The notes under the pieces: generated by a model | Told to the model about the DNA's origin: nothing | The model's database searches: none | What the model saw: only the letters and a program-made list of their open reading frames with translations | Made by a program: the position numbers and the translations under genes | Shown: in pieces, positions 1 to 8,004 of the stretch | How positions within the stretch are numbered: the first letter of the stretch is position 1 | How the letters are laid out: every line of letters begins with the position of its first letter | Origin: VRUE01 sp963697695 | Lineage (GTDB): Bacteria > Actinomycetota > Thermoleophilia > Solirubrobacterales > 70-9 | DNA length: 64,000 nucleotides | Direction: 5' to 3' | NCBI GenBank assembly: GCA_963697695.1 | Contig: OY969094.1 | Span: 1,922,001-1,986,000 of the forward strand

Positions 1-1076
1 ATCACGTCCATCGCGTGGGTGACGAAGACGATCGTCCTGCCTTCGTCGCGCAGCCGTCGCAGCCGCTCCAGGCACTTGGCGCGGAATTCGGCATCGCCGA
101 CCGCCAGCACCTCGTCGACCAGAAGCACGTCCGCATCGACCTGCGCCATCACCGAGAAGGCGAGGCGCACCCGCATCCCCGAGGAGTAGTTCTTCAGCTT
201 CATCTTGGTGAAGTCCTCGAGCCCGGCGAACTCGATGATCTCGGGATAGAGGGAGCGGGTGCGGTCGGGATCGAGGCCCATCATCACGCCGCTCATCACG
301 ACGTTGTCGTAGGCCGCGAGCTCGGGATTGAGGCCGACGCCCAGCTCGATGAAGGGCGCCACGCGTCCGGCGACGCGCACGCTTCCGGCGTCGGCGGCGT
401 AGACGCTGGCGAGGATCTTCAGCAGGGTGCTCTTGCCCGAGCCGTTGGCGCCGGCGATCCCGAGGAACTCTCCCTCCCCAACCCGAAAAGAGACTCCGTC
501 GAGCGCGACCAGCTCCGCGCCCTTGCGGCTGCGGATCGGGTGCAGGAGCCTCTCCTTCAGCGTCTCCATCTGGTGGGCGGGAATGCGGAATCGCTTGTGA
601 AGGTCTTCGACTTCGACGGCGGTGATCGCCGGCGCCGGGCGCAGCTGGACCGGAGGGGACGCTTGCTCCTCTGTCTCCTCGGTCTCTTCTCCATCGTCTT
701 CCTTCTCCTCGCCTTTCGCCTCGGCAGGAGCGCTCTCGGCCTGCTCCGGCTCTGCCGCCTCGGCGATCTCCTCCTCGGGTGGGGGCGTCACATCTGGGCC
801 GACGCGAAGCACGGCGTCAAGCGCCGCCTTGAGGCGGGCACGCTCGGCGTGGACCGCGCTGAGCTCGACGTGCAGGTCGGTGTGCGAGCGATGGGTGGCG
901 GCCAGCTCATCGTGCAGCTGTCCGATCCGAGCGTCGAGGATGCGAACCTGCCGGCGCAGCTCGGCGCGGTCGGCATCCGCCGCCGACAGCGCTTCCTGCA
1001 GCCTTTCGCTCGACTCGACCGCGCGCGAGAGTTCCGCTCGCAGGGTCTCCTCCTGCCCGCCCAGTTGCTCTGCCAT
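1..1076 (-). CDS. Polysaccharide ABC transporter ATP-binding protein (Wzt/TagH-like), C-terminus beyond window edge
   Basis: Read on the minus strand from an ATG at 1076, this gene runs off the left edge. The first roughly 100 residues are Arg/Glu/Leu-rich and probably coiled-coil. An acidic Glu/Ala/Thr linker follows, then an ABC ATPase domain. Visible ATPase motifs are Walker A (GANGSGKST), the signature YSSGMRVRLAF, Walker B (VLLVDEVLAVGD) and the H-loop FVTHAMD. The family energises export of lipid-linked polysaccharide or teichoic acid across the membrane with a two-subunit permease, which is not in the window. The long N-terminal coiled-coil is unusual, since Wzt normally carries extra domains C-terminally. 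The TACTTT hexamer 7 nt upstream of the ATG suggests a leaderless mRNA. Confidence 0.9.
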   Translation of the reverse strand, partial: MAEQLGGQEETLRAELSRAVESSERLQEALSAADADRAELRRQVRILDARIGQLHDELAATHRSHTDLHVELSAVHAERARLKAALDAVLRVGPDVTPPPEEEIAEAAEPEQAESAPAEAKGEEKEDDGEETEETEEQASPPVQLRPAPAITAVEVEDLHKRFRIPAHQMETLKERLLHPIRSRKGAELVALDGVSFRVGEGEFLGIAGANGSGKSTLLKILASVYAADAGSVRVAGRVAPFIELGVGLNPELAAYDNVVMSGVMMGLDPDRTRSLYPEIIEFAGLEDFTKMKLKNYSSGMRVRLAFSVMAQVDADVLLVDEVLAVGDAEFRAKCLERLRRLRDEGRTIVFVTHAMDV

Positions 1077-1094
1077 CGCGCCTAAAGTAGCCGA
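1077..1094. promoter_or_regulatory. 18-bp divergent leaderless promoter pair
   Basis: Only 18 bp separate the ABC ATPase start (minus, 1076) from the glycosyltransferase start (plus, 1095). The plus strand reads TAAAGT at 1083-1088, 6 nt before ATG 1095. The minus strand reads TACTTT at 1089-1084, 7 nt before ATG 1076. The two -10 hexamers overlap by five bases, so the -35 region of each promoter would lie inside the other gene. This is inferred from spacing; no transcript data are available. Confidence 0.55.
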
Positions 1095-2129
1095 ATGCCG
1101 GAAGGAGCCGAGATCGCCGTCTGCATGGCAACGTTCGATCCGGACCCCCGGCTCTTCGAGCGGCAGGTCGCCTCGATCCGCGAGCAGGACCGTGGCGACT
1201 GGATTTGCCTGATCGGCGACGACGGCTCCAGCCCCGAGTCGCTGGCGGCGATCAGGGCGGTTCTCGACGGCGACGAGCGCTTCCGGCTGCACGCTTTCCC
1301 GCAGCGGTTGGGCTTCTACCGCAACTTCGAGCGGGCTCTGGGCCTCGTCCCCGCCGAGGCCCGGATGGTTGCCTTCTGCGACCAGGACGACCGCTGGCAC
1401 CCGCAGAAGCTCGGCACCCTGGCGACGGCACTGCGGCCGGGCGTCAACCTCGCCTACAGCGACATGCGGATCGTCGATTCCGAGGGCATGGTCGTCTCCG
1501 ACACCTACTGGACCCGGCGCCGCAACAACAGCACCGACCTGCTCTCGCTGCTGATCGCCAACACGGTTTCCGGCGCTGCCAGCCTCTTTCGCCGTGAGCT
1601 GCTCGAGTACGCGCTGCCCTTTCCGGAGTTGGGCCCCGGTGGCTTTCACGACCACTGGATCGCACTGGTCGCTCTTGCCCTCGGCGATCTTGCCTACGTC
1701 GAGGCGCCGCTGCTCGACTACGTCCAGCACGACGCAGCCTCGATCGGCCATAGCCGGGCAAACCGCGGCGGGGCGCCGCGCCGCGATCTCCACGGCTGGG
1801 CAGAGACCCTGGGCAGGCTGCGCAGCGGCGAGCTGGCCCGCCGCTGGCGCGCCGCCTATGACGACGTCTACCTGCGCATCGCCGCCGAGGCGGCAGTGCT
1901 GGAGGAGCGATGCGGGGGGCAGATGACGCCGGCGAAGCGGCATGCCGCCCGCCGTATCGCCGCCGCCGACCGCTCGCCGCTGGCGGTGCCATGGCTGCAG
2001 CTGCGCAGTTTGAGGCGACACCTCGGCCGGGACGAGACGATGGGGGTGGAGCGCGGCCTGGCGCGGGGCATCGCCTGGCATCAGCTCAGCCGCGTCCGTG
2101 CCCGGACCCTGGGCGCACTGCGCCCGTAG
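1095..2129 (+). CDS. Family 2 glycosyltransferase
   Basis: This 344-residue GT-A fold glycosyltransferase begins with the nucleotide-sugar binding strand IAVCMATFDPDPRLF. It carries the DQDD metal-binding motif (FCDQDDRWHPQKL, about residue 95) and an acceptor-side region with FHDHWIAL. It probably transfers a sugar from an NDP donor to a lipid-linked oligosaccharide at the cytoplasmic face. The donor cannot be read from the sequence. The downstream gmd starts 1 nt after its stop, so the two are likely co-transcribed. The start is supported by the TAAAGT -10 hexamer 6 nt upstream. Confidence 0.88.
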   Translation: MPEGAEIAVCMATFDPDPRLFERQVASIREQDRGDWICLIGDDGSSPESLAAIRAVLDGDERFRLHAFPQRLGFYRNFERALGLVPAEARMVAFCDQDDRWHPQKLGTLATALRPGVNLAYSDMRIVDSEGMVVSDTYWTRRRNNSTDLLSLLIANTVSGAASLFRRELLEYALPFPELGPGGFHDHWIALVALALGDLAYVEAPLLDYVQHDAASIGHSRANRGGAPRRDLHGWAETLGRLRSGELARRWRAAYDDVYLRIAAEAAVLEERCGGQMTPAKRHAARRIAAADRSPLAVPWLQLRSLRRHLGRDETMGVERGLARGIAWHQLSRVRARTLGALRP

Positions 2130-2130
2130 G

Positions 2131-3108
2131 ATGGCGGCCGGTTTGGCCAAGCGGGCACTGATAACGGGCATCACCGGGCAGGACGGCAGCTACCTGGCGG
2201 AGTTCCTGCTCGGGCAGGGATACGAGGTGCATGGGCTGGTCCGCCGTCCCGACGCGGCGGACGACGACCGCCTGCGGGCGATCCGTGAGCAGATCGTCCT
2301 GCACGGAGGCGACCTGCTCGACCAGGACTCGATCGCGGCCGCCATGCGCGAGTGCGAGCCCGACGAGGTCTACAACCTCGCTGCCCTCTCGCACGTGTCG
2401 ACCTCGTGGGGGCAGGCGACGCTGGCGGCCGACTGCACCGCCCTCGGACCGCTGCGGGTGCTCGAGGCGATCCGCGAGACCCGTCCCGAGGCCCGCTTCT
2501 TCCAGGCCTCCTCGAGCGAGATCTTCCCCGGCTCCGGGGGGGTCCCGCAGGACGAGTCGACGCCGGTCTCGCCCCGCTCGCCGTACGGGGCGGCGAAGAC
2601 CTACGGGCACTTCCTCACCGCCAGCTATCGCGCCCGCTACGGGCTCTACGCCTGCTCGGGCATCCTCTTCAACCACGAGAGCCCGCGCCGTGGCCTCGAG
2701 TTCGTCACCCGCAAGGTCTCGCACGCCGCCGCTTCGATCAAGCTGGGCCTCGCCTCCGAGCTCAGCCTCGGCAACCTCGAGGGCCGGCGCGACTGGGGCT
2801 ACGCCCCCGAGTTCGCCGACGCGATGTGGCGGATGCTGCAGCAGCAGGAGCCCGAGGACTTCGTCCTCGGCACCGGCCGGGCCCGCTCGGTGCGCGAGCT
2901 GGTCGACGTCGCCTTCGCCGCGGCCGGCCTCGACCCCGGCGACTACCTGCGAACCGACGAAGACTCGATGCGCTGGGGGGACCAGGACTTCGCTCTCGCC
3001 GACCCGAGCAAGGCGAAGGAGCAGCTCGGTTGGGTCGCGACTACGGAGTTCGAGGAGCTGGTGGGGATGATGGTCGCCGCTGACCTCGAGCGGCTGCAGC
3101 AGGCCTAG
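2131..3108 (+). CDS. GDP-mannose 4,6-dehydratase-like SDR (divergent paralogue 1)
   Basis: This extended SDR of 325 residues has the NADP-binding glycine motif TGITGQDGSYL near the N-terminus and the YxxxK catalytic pair in SPYGAAK. The GMD-type segment FNHESPRRGLEFVTRK is present. The family converts GDP-mannose to GDP-4-keto-6-deoxymannose. The segment after the catalytic serine (SSSEIFPGSGGVPQDEST) departs from the usual MFGK-type loop that paralogue 2 at 4491 retains, so substrate preference may have shifted. I chose ATG 2131, just after the stop of the upstream gene, over an earlier in-frame start at 2098. The gene converges with the methyltransferase at 3105 with a 4-bp CTAG overlap. 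Confidence 0.88.
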   Translation: MAAGLAKRALITGITGQDGSYLAEFLLGQGYEVHGLVRRPDAADDDRLRAIREQIVLHGGDLLDQDSIAAAMRECEPDEVYNLAALSHVSTSWGQATLAADCTALGPLRVLEAIRETRPEARFFQASSSEIFPGSGGVPQDESTPVSPRSPYGAAKTYGHFLTASYRARYGLYACSGILFNHESPRRGLEFVTRKVSHAAASIKLGLASELSLGNLEGRRDWGYAPEFADAMWRMLQQQEPEDFVLGTGRARSVRELVDVAFAAAGLDPGDYLRTDEDSMRWGDQDFALADPSKAKEQLGWVATTEFEELVGMMVAADLERLQQA

Positions 3109-4418
3109 CGGCTCTCCTCGACCCCGCCCGGTCCGAGGATGCGGACGTCGGGCAGGGGCACGATGAAGCGGCCGCCTCCCTCGAGGAAAGCCGACTCGCG
3201 CTCGAGGAACTCGTCGAGGAAGTGCCAGGGGAGGACGAGGTAGTAGTCGGGTTTCGCCGCACGCGACTCTTCCTCGCTGACGATCGGGATGTTGGTGCGG
3301 ATCGTCCGCGACCCCCACTTGTCCTCGTTGCGGTCGGCGGCGCAGGCGATCGTCTCGCTGTCGAGGCCGGCGTACTGGAGGATCGTGTTGCCCTTGGTCG
3401 AGGCGCCGTAAGCGTGGATCGTCTTGCCTTCGGCGACGAGCGAGCGGCAGAGCTGCGAGAGGTCGTCGCGCACCGCTTCCGTGCCGGCCTTGAAGGCCTC
3501 GTAGGGGTCGGGTGCGTCGAGCGCCAGCTCGAACTCGGCCAGGCGCAGGTCCTGGATCGCCTCGGCGTGCTCGGGCCGCAGCTGCCGCTGTCCGCGGTGG
3601 CCGATCATCAGCCGGATCGAGCCGCCGTTGACGTCGTTGACGCCGGCCGCGAGCGTCTCCAGGCCCTCGGCGGCGAAGAGCCGCTCGAGCACCGCCAGCG
3701 AGTAGTACTCGAGGTGCTCGTGGACGATCGCGTCGAAGGCGAAGCGCTCGAGCATCAGCGGCAGGTAGTGGAGCTCCATCCCCCAGACCCCGTCCTCGGC
3801 AAGGCTCTCGGCGACGTCGCGGACGAAGGCACCCGGGTCCTCGAGGTCGTAGAACATCGCGATGCTGGTGATCACCTTCGCCTTGCGACCGGGATGGCGC
3901 TCGGCCAGCGGGCCGCGGGCGAAGAAGTCGTTGATCACCTCGTAGCCCTTTTTGACCGCGTAGCGAGAGACGTCTGAGGGGTCGAAGCCGAGATGGTCGA
4001 TGCCCTCGGTCTCATAGCCGTCGAGCAGGGTGCCGTCGTTGCAGCCGATGTCGACGACGAGGTCGCCGGCGGCGAGCCCGGCCAGGTCTTCGGCTTCGCG
4101 GGCGATCCCGTGCAGGTTCTCGGTCATCGTCCGGTTGACGCCGCTGCGGTACCAGTAGGAGCGGTAGAGGATCGAACCCGGAACGGTGTGGCGGGTCTGG
4201 ATCAGGCCGCAGGCGTTCTCGTCCGCGGTCATGTCGCAGCGGACCAGCTCGAGCGGCACCGGGCGCTGGACGGGATCGTCACCGCCGGGGTCGGCGAAGG
4301 CGCCGGCGATGCACTGATCGCCGAGGTCGATCACCGGTGCCAGCTGAGTCGAGCCGCAGATTCGACAGCTGGTCCGGGTCCGCAGGCTGGTGGGGTTGAA
4401 CGGCGCGGCCTCTGACAC
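3105..4418 (-). CDS. Three-domain sugar C-methyltransferase-type SAM methyltransferase
   Basis: The 437-residue protein starts with a Cys cluster (CRICGST near residue 17, and a later Cys) resembling the N-terminal zinc domain of NDP-sugar C-methyltransferases. A SAM-binding Rossmann core follows (VVDIGCNDGTLL). Next come the HEHLEYYSL segment typical of the TcaB9-like active site and a C-terminal domain with YGASTKGNTIL. The family methylates a carbon beside a 4-keto group on nucleotide-linked deoxysugars. Its position between two GDP-mannose dehydratases suggests GDP-4-keto-6-deoxymannose or a derivative as substrate (inference). The GTG start at 4418 is chosen because TAGCGT lies 8 nt upstream and the zinc motif follows directly. 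The open frame continues upstream antisense to gmd2, which I regard as spurious. Confidence 0.85.
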   Translation of the reverse strand: MSEAAPFNPTSLRTRTSCRICGSTQLAPVIDLGDQCIAGAFADPGGDDPVQRPVPLELVRCDMTADENACGLIQTRHTVPGSILYRSYWYRSGVNRTMTENLHGIAREAEDLAGLAAGDLVVDIGCNDGTLLDGYETEGIDHLGFDPSDVSRYAVKKGYEVINDFFARGPLAERHPGRKAKVITSIAMFYDLEDPGAFVRDVAESLAEDGVWGMELHYLPLMLERFAFDAIVHEHLEYYSLAVLERLFAAEGLETLAAGVNDVNGGSIRLMIGHRGQRQLRPEHAEAIQDLRLAEFELALDAPDPYEAFKAGTEAVRDDLSQLCRSLVAEGKTIHAYGASTKGNTILQYAGLDSETIACAADRNEDKWGSRTIRTNIPIVSEEESRAAKPDYYLVLPWHFLDEFLERESAFLEGGGRFIVPLPDVRILGPGGVEESR

Positions 4419-4490
4419 GGCGCGGCACGCTACCAGCTCGGCTGGGCGCCCCAGCCTTCGTCGGTCGGCGATCGAATGTACGCTCCCGGC

Positions 4491-5477
4491 GTGCCGAGCC
4501 CGCGCGCCCTCATCACCGGAATCACCGGCCAGGACGGCAGCTACCTCGCCGAGCTCCTGCTCGAGAAGGGGTACGAGGTGCACGGCATGGTGCGGCGGCT
4601 CTCGAGCGAGAACCACGACCGCCTGCAGCACATCCGCGACCGGATCTCCCTGCACACGGGAGACCTGCTCGACCAGCGCTCGATGGTCGAGGTGATGCGC
4701 AAGTCCGAGCCGGACGAGATCTACAACCTCGCCGCGATGTCCTTCGTAGCGGCCTCCTGGAACCAGCCGACCCTGACCGCCGAGTTCACCGGGGTGGGGG
4801 TGACCAGGGTCCTCGAGGCGATGCGGGAAACGTGTCCGGAGGCGCGCCTCTACCAGGCTTCCTCGAGCGAGATGTTCGGCAAAGTGCTGGAGACCCCGCA
4901 GAGTGAGACGACCCCCTTCTACCCGCGCAGCCCCTACGGGGTGGCGAAGGTCTTCGGCCACTTCATCACCGTCAACTACCGCGAGAGCTACGGGCTCTAC
5001 GCCTGCTCGGGGATCCTCTTCAACCACGAGAGCCCGCGCCGCGGCCTCGAGTTCGTCACCCGCAAGGTCACCCACGCGGCGGCGGCGATCAAGCTCGGCC
5101 TGGCCGAGGATCTGGCCCTCGGCAACCTCGACGCGCGCCGCGACTGGGGCTACGCGCCCGACTACGTCGAGGCGATGTGGCGGATGCTGCAGCAGGACGA
5201 GGCGGAAGACTTCGTCATCGGAACCGGCGAGGATCACTCGGTCCAGGAGCTGGTCGACATCGCCTTCGCCGAGGTCGAGCTCGACCCGAAGGACTACGTG
5301 CGCCAGGATCCGCAGTTCATGCGCCCGGCCGAGGTCGATCTGCTGATCGCCGATCCCACGAAGGCGAAGCAGCAGCTCGGCTGGGAGCCGAAGGTCGACT
5401 TCGAGGAACTGGTGCGGTTGATGGTTCGCGCCGACCTCGAGCGCCTGCGCGCGGGCGTGCCGACGGCTTCGGCCTGA
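4491..5477 (+). CDS. gmd: GDP-mannose 4,6-dehydratase (canonical paralogue 2)
   Basis: This extended SDR has the glycine motif ALITGITGQDGSYLAE, the SSSEMFGKV loop, the YxxxK pair in SPYGVAK and the GMD hallmark NHESPRRGLEFVTRKVT. It should catalyse GDP-mannose to GDP-4-keto-6-deoxymannose, the entry step to GDP-fucose, GDP-rhamnose and branched or methylated 6-deoxysugars. No GDP-fucose synthase follows it here. The start is probably GTG 4491, because TACGCT at 4479-4484 sits 6 nt upstream; an in-frame ATG at 4476 would overlap that hexamer. It is followed 4 nt later by a methyltransferase gene. Confidence 0.92.
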   Translation: MPSPRALITGITGQDGSYLAELLLEKGYEVHGMVRRLSSENHDRLQHIRDRISLHTGDLLDQRSMVEVMRKSEPDEIYNLAAMSFVAASWNQPTLTAEFTGVGVTRVLEAMRETCPEARLYQASSSEMFGKVLETPQSETTPFYPRSPYGVAKVFGHFITVNYRESYGLYACSGILFNHESPRRGLEFVTRKVTHAAAAIKLGLAEDLALGNLDARRDWGYAPDYVEAMWRMLQQDEAEDFVIGTGEDHSVQELVDIAFAEVELDPKDYVRQDPQFMRPAEVDLLIADPTKAKQQLGWEPKVDFEELVRLMVRADLERLRAGVPTASA

Positions 5478-5481
5478 CCGA

Positions 5482-6240
5482 ATGAGCAGCGGCAACGGCC
5501 ACCTGGCCCCGGTGATGCTCAACCAGCTGGCCCGCTACAGCGCCGCCCTGCCCCTGCTCGGCGGGCAGGATGCAAGGACACTGCTGGAGGTGGGCAGCGG
5601 CAGCGAGGGGGCCGCCCGTTTTTTGCCCGCGGACTGGGAGATCACCGTTTGCGATCGCGACTTCAGCGACTACGGCGCGGTCCAGGTCGACTCGGGCGAC
5701 GGGCTGAAGCGGGTCGAGGCCGACGTCACCGAGCTTCCCTTCGCCGACGGCGAGTTCGACGCGGTCCTCGCTCTCGACCTGCTCGAGCACGTCCCCGCGC
5801 ATCTGCGAACACGGGCTCTGCAGGAGCTGGCAAGGGTGAGCCGGAAACGCCTCGTCGTCGGCTGTCCCTGCGGAGAGAGGGCGCTGCGCTTCGACCGGGT
5901 GCTGGCGGCCTGGTACCGGCTCCTGCCGATGCGATCGGTGCCGACCTGGCTCGACGAGCATCTGGAGAACGGATTCCCGGAGGGCGCCGAGATGGAGCAT
6001 GCGCTGAGCCCCTACGGTGAGGTTCGGCTGCAGGGAAACGAGTGGCTCTGGACGCACCTGGCGATCTCGGCGCTCGAGGCGACGCCGGTGGTGCTGCGGG
6101 GGACTCTCCGCGCCGCCGCTGCGCTGGAGGACGATCTCGAAAGCGGCGGGCGGCGGCCGAGGTGGCTGCGGGCGCTGCGCGGCGGCGACCGCCGGCCGGC
6201 CTACCGCCAGATCGCGGTCCTGACTAGATCCGCACGTTGA
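5482..6240 (+). CDS. Class I SAM-dependent methyltransferase
   Basis: This 252-residue methyltransferase has a SAM-binding motif I (LLEVGSGSEGAARFL), motif II-like VTELPFADGEFDAVLALDLLEH and an Arg-rich C-terminus. It lies 4 nt after gmd and is probably in the same operon, so a sugar or glycan O-methylation role is likely but unproven. It converges with the next gene, overlapping it by 17 bp at the 3' ends. Confidence 0.8.
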   Translation: MSSGNGHLAPVMLNQLARYSAALPLLGGQDARTLLEVGSGSEGAARFLPADWEITVCDRDFSDYGAVQVDSGDGLKRVEADVTELPFADGEFDAVLALDLLEHVPAHLRTRALQELARVSRKRLVVGCPCGERALRFDRVLAAWYRLLPMRSVPTWLDEHLENGFPEGAEMEHALSPYGEVRLQGNEWLWTHLAISALEATPVVLRGTLRAAAALEDDLESGGRRPRWLRALRGGDRRPAYRQIAVLTRSAR

Positions 6241-7075
6241 CGCAGGCGACCGCCCGGGCGGCGGCGGCCTTGTCCTCGGGCCAGCGGGCTTCCTTGGTGA
6301 AGTCGTGGTACACCGCGTCCGCAGCGGCGGCGGGGTCGCTGAGGTTCCAGCCGTCGCTGTCGTAGGCGTAGACATCCAGCTTCGACTCCGCCGGCCGCAG
6401 CGCCTCGATCATGTCGTTGACGGCGGCCTCGTCGAGCTGGCGCGACCAGCCCATGTCGATCGCCCGGCCGTAGGGGACGGTGATCAGGATGCGGCCGTCG
6501 GGCTTGGTCACCCGGCGCAGCTCGCCCAGGGCGACGCGCAACTGCTCCTGCGGATCTGATCTCTTCCCGCCGTCGTCCCCGTAGAAGGTGTTGTCCATGC
6601 CGATGTGCTCGAGCGTCGAGAGCGAGAGCACGGTGTCGAAGTAGCCGTCGGCGAAGGGCAGCTCGCGCATGTCCCCGTACTGGTAGGAGACGCCCATCTC
6701 CGGGAACGACTCGGGCTCGGGGGCGAGGGTGGAGATCATCAGCGAGTCGAGCAGCGGCAGGAAGCGCGGCAGCAGGAAGGAGTGGTTGAGGATCGAGCCG
6801 GCGTCGAGGGCGCGGCCCGAGGGCTGCGCGGCGAGCAGCCACGGGTACTCGATGACCCGCTCGTCGTAGCCGTAGCCGAAGCCGCTGGGAAGCTTCTCCC
6901 CGCGCTGGATCGCTTCGGTGAGAGCGCTGCAGTCGAGTGCCTGTTCGAGCAGGCGGTAGCGCCGCCGCATGTAGGTGCGCCGCCACTGCCGCAGCGGCGG
7001 CCTGTGGCCTCTCGCCAGCCGTTCGAGGCAGCCGTTCGCGCTGCTCACGCCGGCGCCCTGAGAATCAGGTGGCAT
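6224..7075 (-). CDS. SAM-dependent methyltransferase, glycan cluster type
   Basis: This 283-residue protein has a degenerate motif I (GRALDAGSILNHSFLL), a clear ELPFADGYFDTVLSLSTLEHIGMDN motif II/III region and PDGRILITVPYGRAIDMG. It resembles methyltransferases found beside glycosyltransferases in polysaccharide clusters. The ATG at 7075 overlaps the upstream glycosyltransferase stop by 11 bp, consistent with translational coupling at the end of the leftward operon. A longer in-frame extension upstream would overlap that gene much further and was rejected. Confidence 0.78.
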   Translation of the reverse strand: MPPDSQGAGVSSANGCLERLARGHRPPLRQWRRTYMRRRYRLLEQALDCSALTEAIQRGEKLPSGFGYGYDERVIEYPWLLAAQPSGRALDAGSILNHSFLLPRFLPLLDSLMISTLAPEPESFPEMGVSYQYGDMRELPFADGYFDTVLSLSTLEHIGMDNTFYGDDGGKRSDPQEQLRVALGELRRVTKPDGRILITVPYGRAIDMGWSRQLDEAAVNDMIEALRPAESKLDVYAYDSDGWNLSDPAAAADAVYHDFTKEARWPEDKAAAARAVACVNVRI

Positions 7076-7997
7076 GGCGGCGCCGTCGCAAGGCGAGCGC
7101 CTCGCGGGCGCCGATCTCCAACAGACCGTCGGCGGGGGGCGTCCTGCGGGGCAGTTGCTTGGCGGCGCGCCATCCGGCGATCCTTCCATATAGCCCCCGT
7201 GCCGTCCGGTGCGCGAGCAGCTGGCCGGCGCAGATCGCCGCCTCGACCGCGACCGCCCTCGCCAGCAGTCCCGGCCTGCCGCCGAAGCCGTAGAGCCGCA
7301 GCAGGAAACCGCGGCTCCAGCCGGTCATCGCGTACTTGCCTCCCGTGTTGGCGCCCATCGTCTCCGAGTAGGCGTGGACGCCGCGGGCGCCGGGGGCGAG
7401 CCGGCAGCGGAAGCCGGCGGCGCGCATCCGCAGCGCCAGGTCGAGGTCCTCGTAGTAGAGGAAGATCCGCTCGTCGAAGCCGCCCACCGCCTCGAAGGCC
7501 TCGCGCCGGTAGAGGGCCGCGCCGCCGGTGGGACCGAGCGGATCGGCGGCCGAGTCGAGGGCGGAGACGGGTTCTCCGTTGAGGTAGTCGAAGCCGAGCA
7601 GGGTGCGGTCGGCGATGACCCCGGCCGAGTCGATCCGGCTCGGGTCGCGTTCGCTGAGCAGCACGCCGGCGACCGCGTCGACCCCGGGCTCCAGCGCGGC
7701 GGCCAACCCCACGACGAAACCGGGGTCCGCAGTGACGTCGTCGTTGAGGAAGACGATCGGGTCACCGGGCGCTGCCGCGACCGCACGGTTGAGCGCCTTG
7801 CCGAAGCCGAGGTTGGTGCCGAGCTCGACCGCCTCGGCCCAGGGAAAGCTCTCGCGCACCAGAGCGGCGCCGAGGCCGTCGTCGCTGTTGTCGGCGATCA
7901 CGACACGGGGGCGGAGCTCTTGGGCCTCGAGCGAGCGCAGCGTTTTCGCCAGCCGCTCGCCGGCGCGCAGGGTGGGGATGTAGACGGTCGGCTGCAA
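7065..7997 (-). CDS. Family 2 glycosyltransferase (rhamnosyltransferase-like)
   Basis: This GT2 enzyme of about 310 residues starts with TVYIPTLRAGERL. It carries FLNDDV as the DXD-type metal site, GFDERIFLYYEDLDL as the acceptor/catalytic region seen in WbbL-like rhamnosyltransferases, and a C-terminal amphipathic tail. Rhamnose transfer would fit the rmlADBC operon nearby (inference). The start is uncertain: no ATG lies near the domain boundary. I chose TTG 7997, just downstream of the preceding stop at 8005, although the open frame extends to 8162. Confidence 0.75.
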   Translation of the reverse strand: MQPTVYIPTLRAGERLAKTLRSLEAQELRPRVVIADNSDDGLGAALVRESFPWAEAVELGTNLGFGKALNRAVAAAPGDPIVFLNDDVTADPGFVVGLAAALEPGVDAVAGVLLSERDPSRIDSAGVIADRTLLGFDYLNGEPVSALDSAADPLGPTGGAALYRREAFEAVGGFDERIFLYYEDLDLALRMRAAGFRCRLAPGARGVHAYSETMGANTGGKYAMTGWSRGFLLRLYGFGGRPGLLARAVAVEAAICAGQLLAHRTARGLYGRIAGWRAAKQLPRRTPPADGLLEIGAREALALRRRRHAT

Positions 7998-8004
7998 GCG
8001 CGGC

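Noticed and set aside
3105..5522. Single 805-residue minus-strand open frame covering the methyltransferase and running antisense through gmd2
   Set aside because: Only the part below 4418 has family features. The upstream half is antisense to a conserved dehydratase and reflects high GC at third codon positions.
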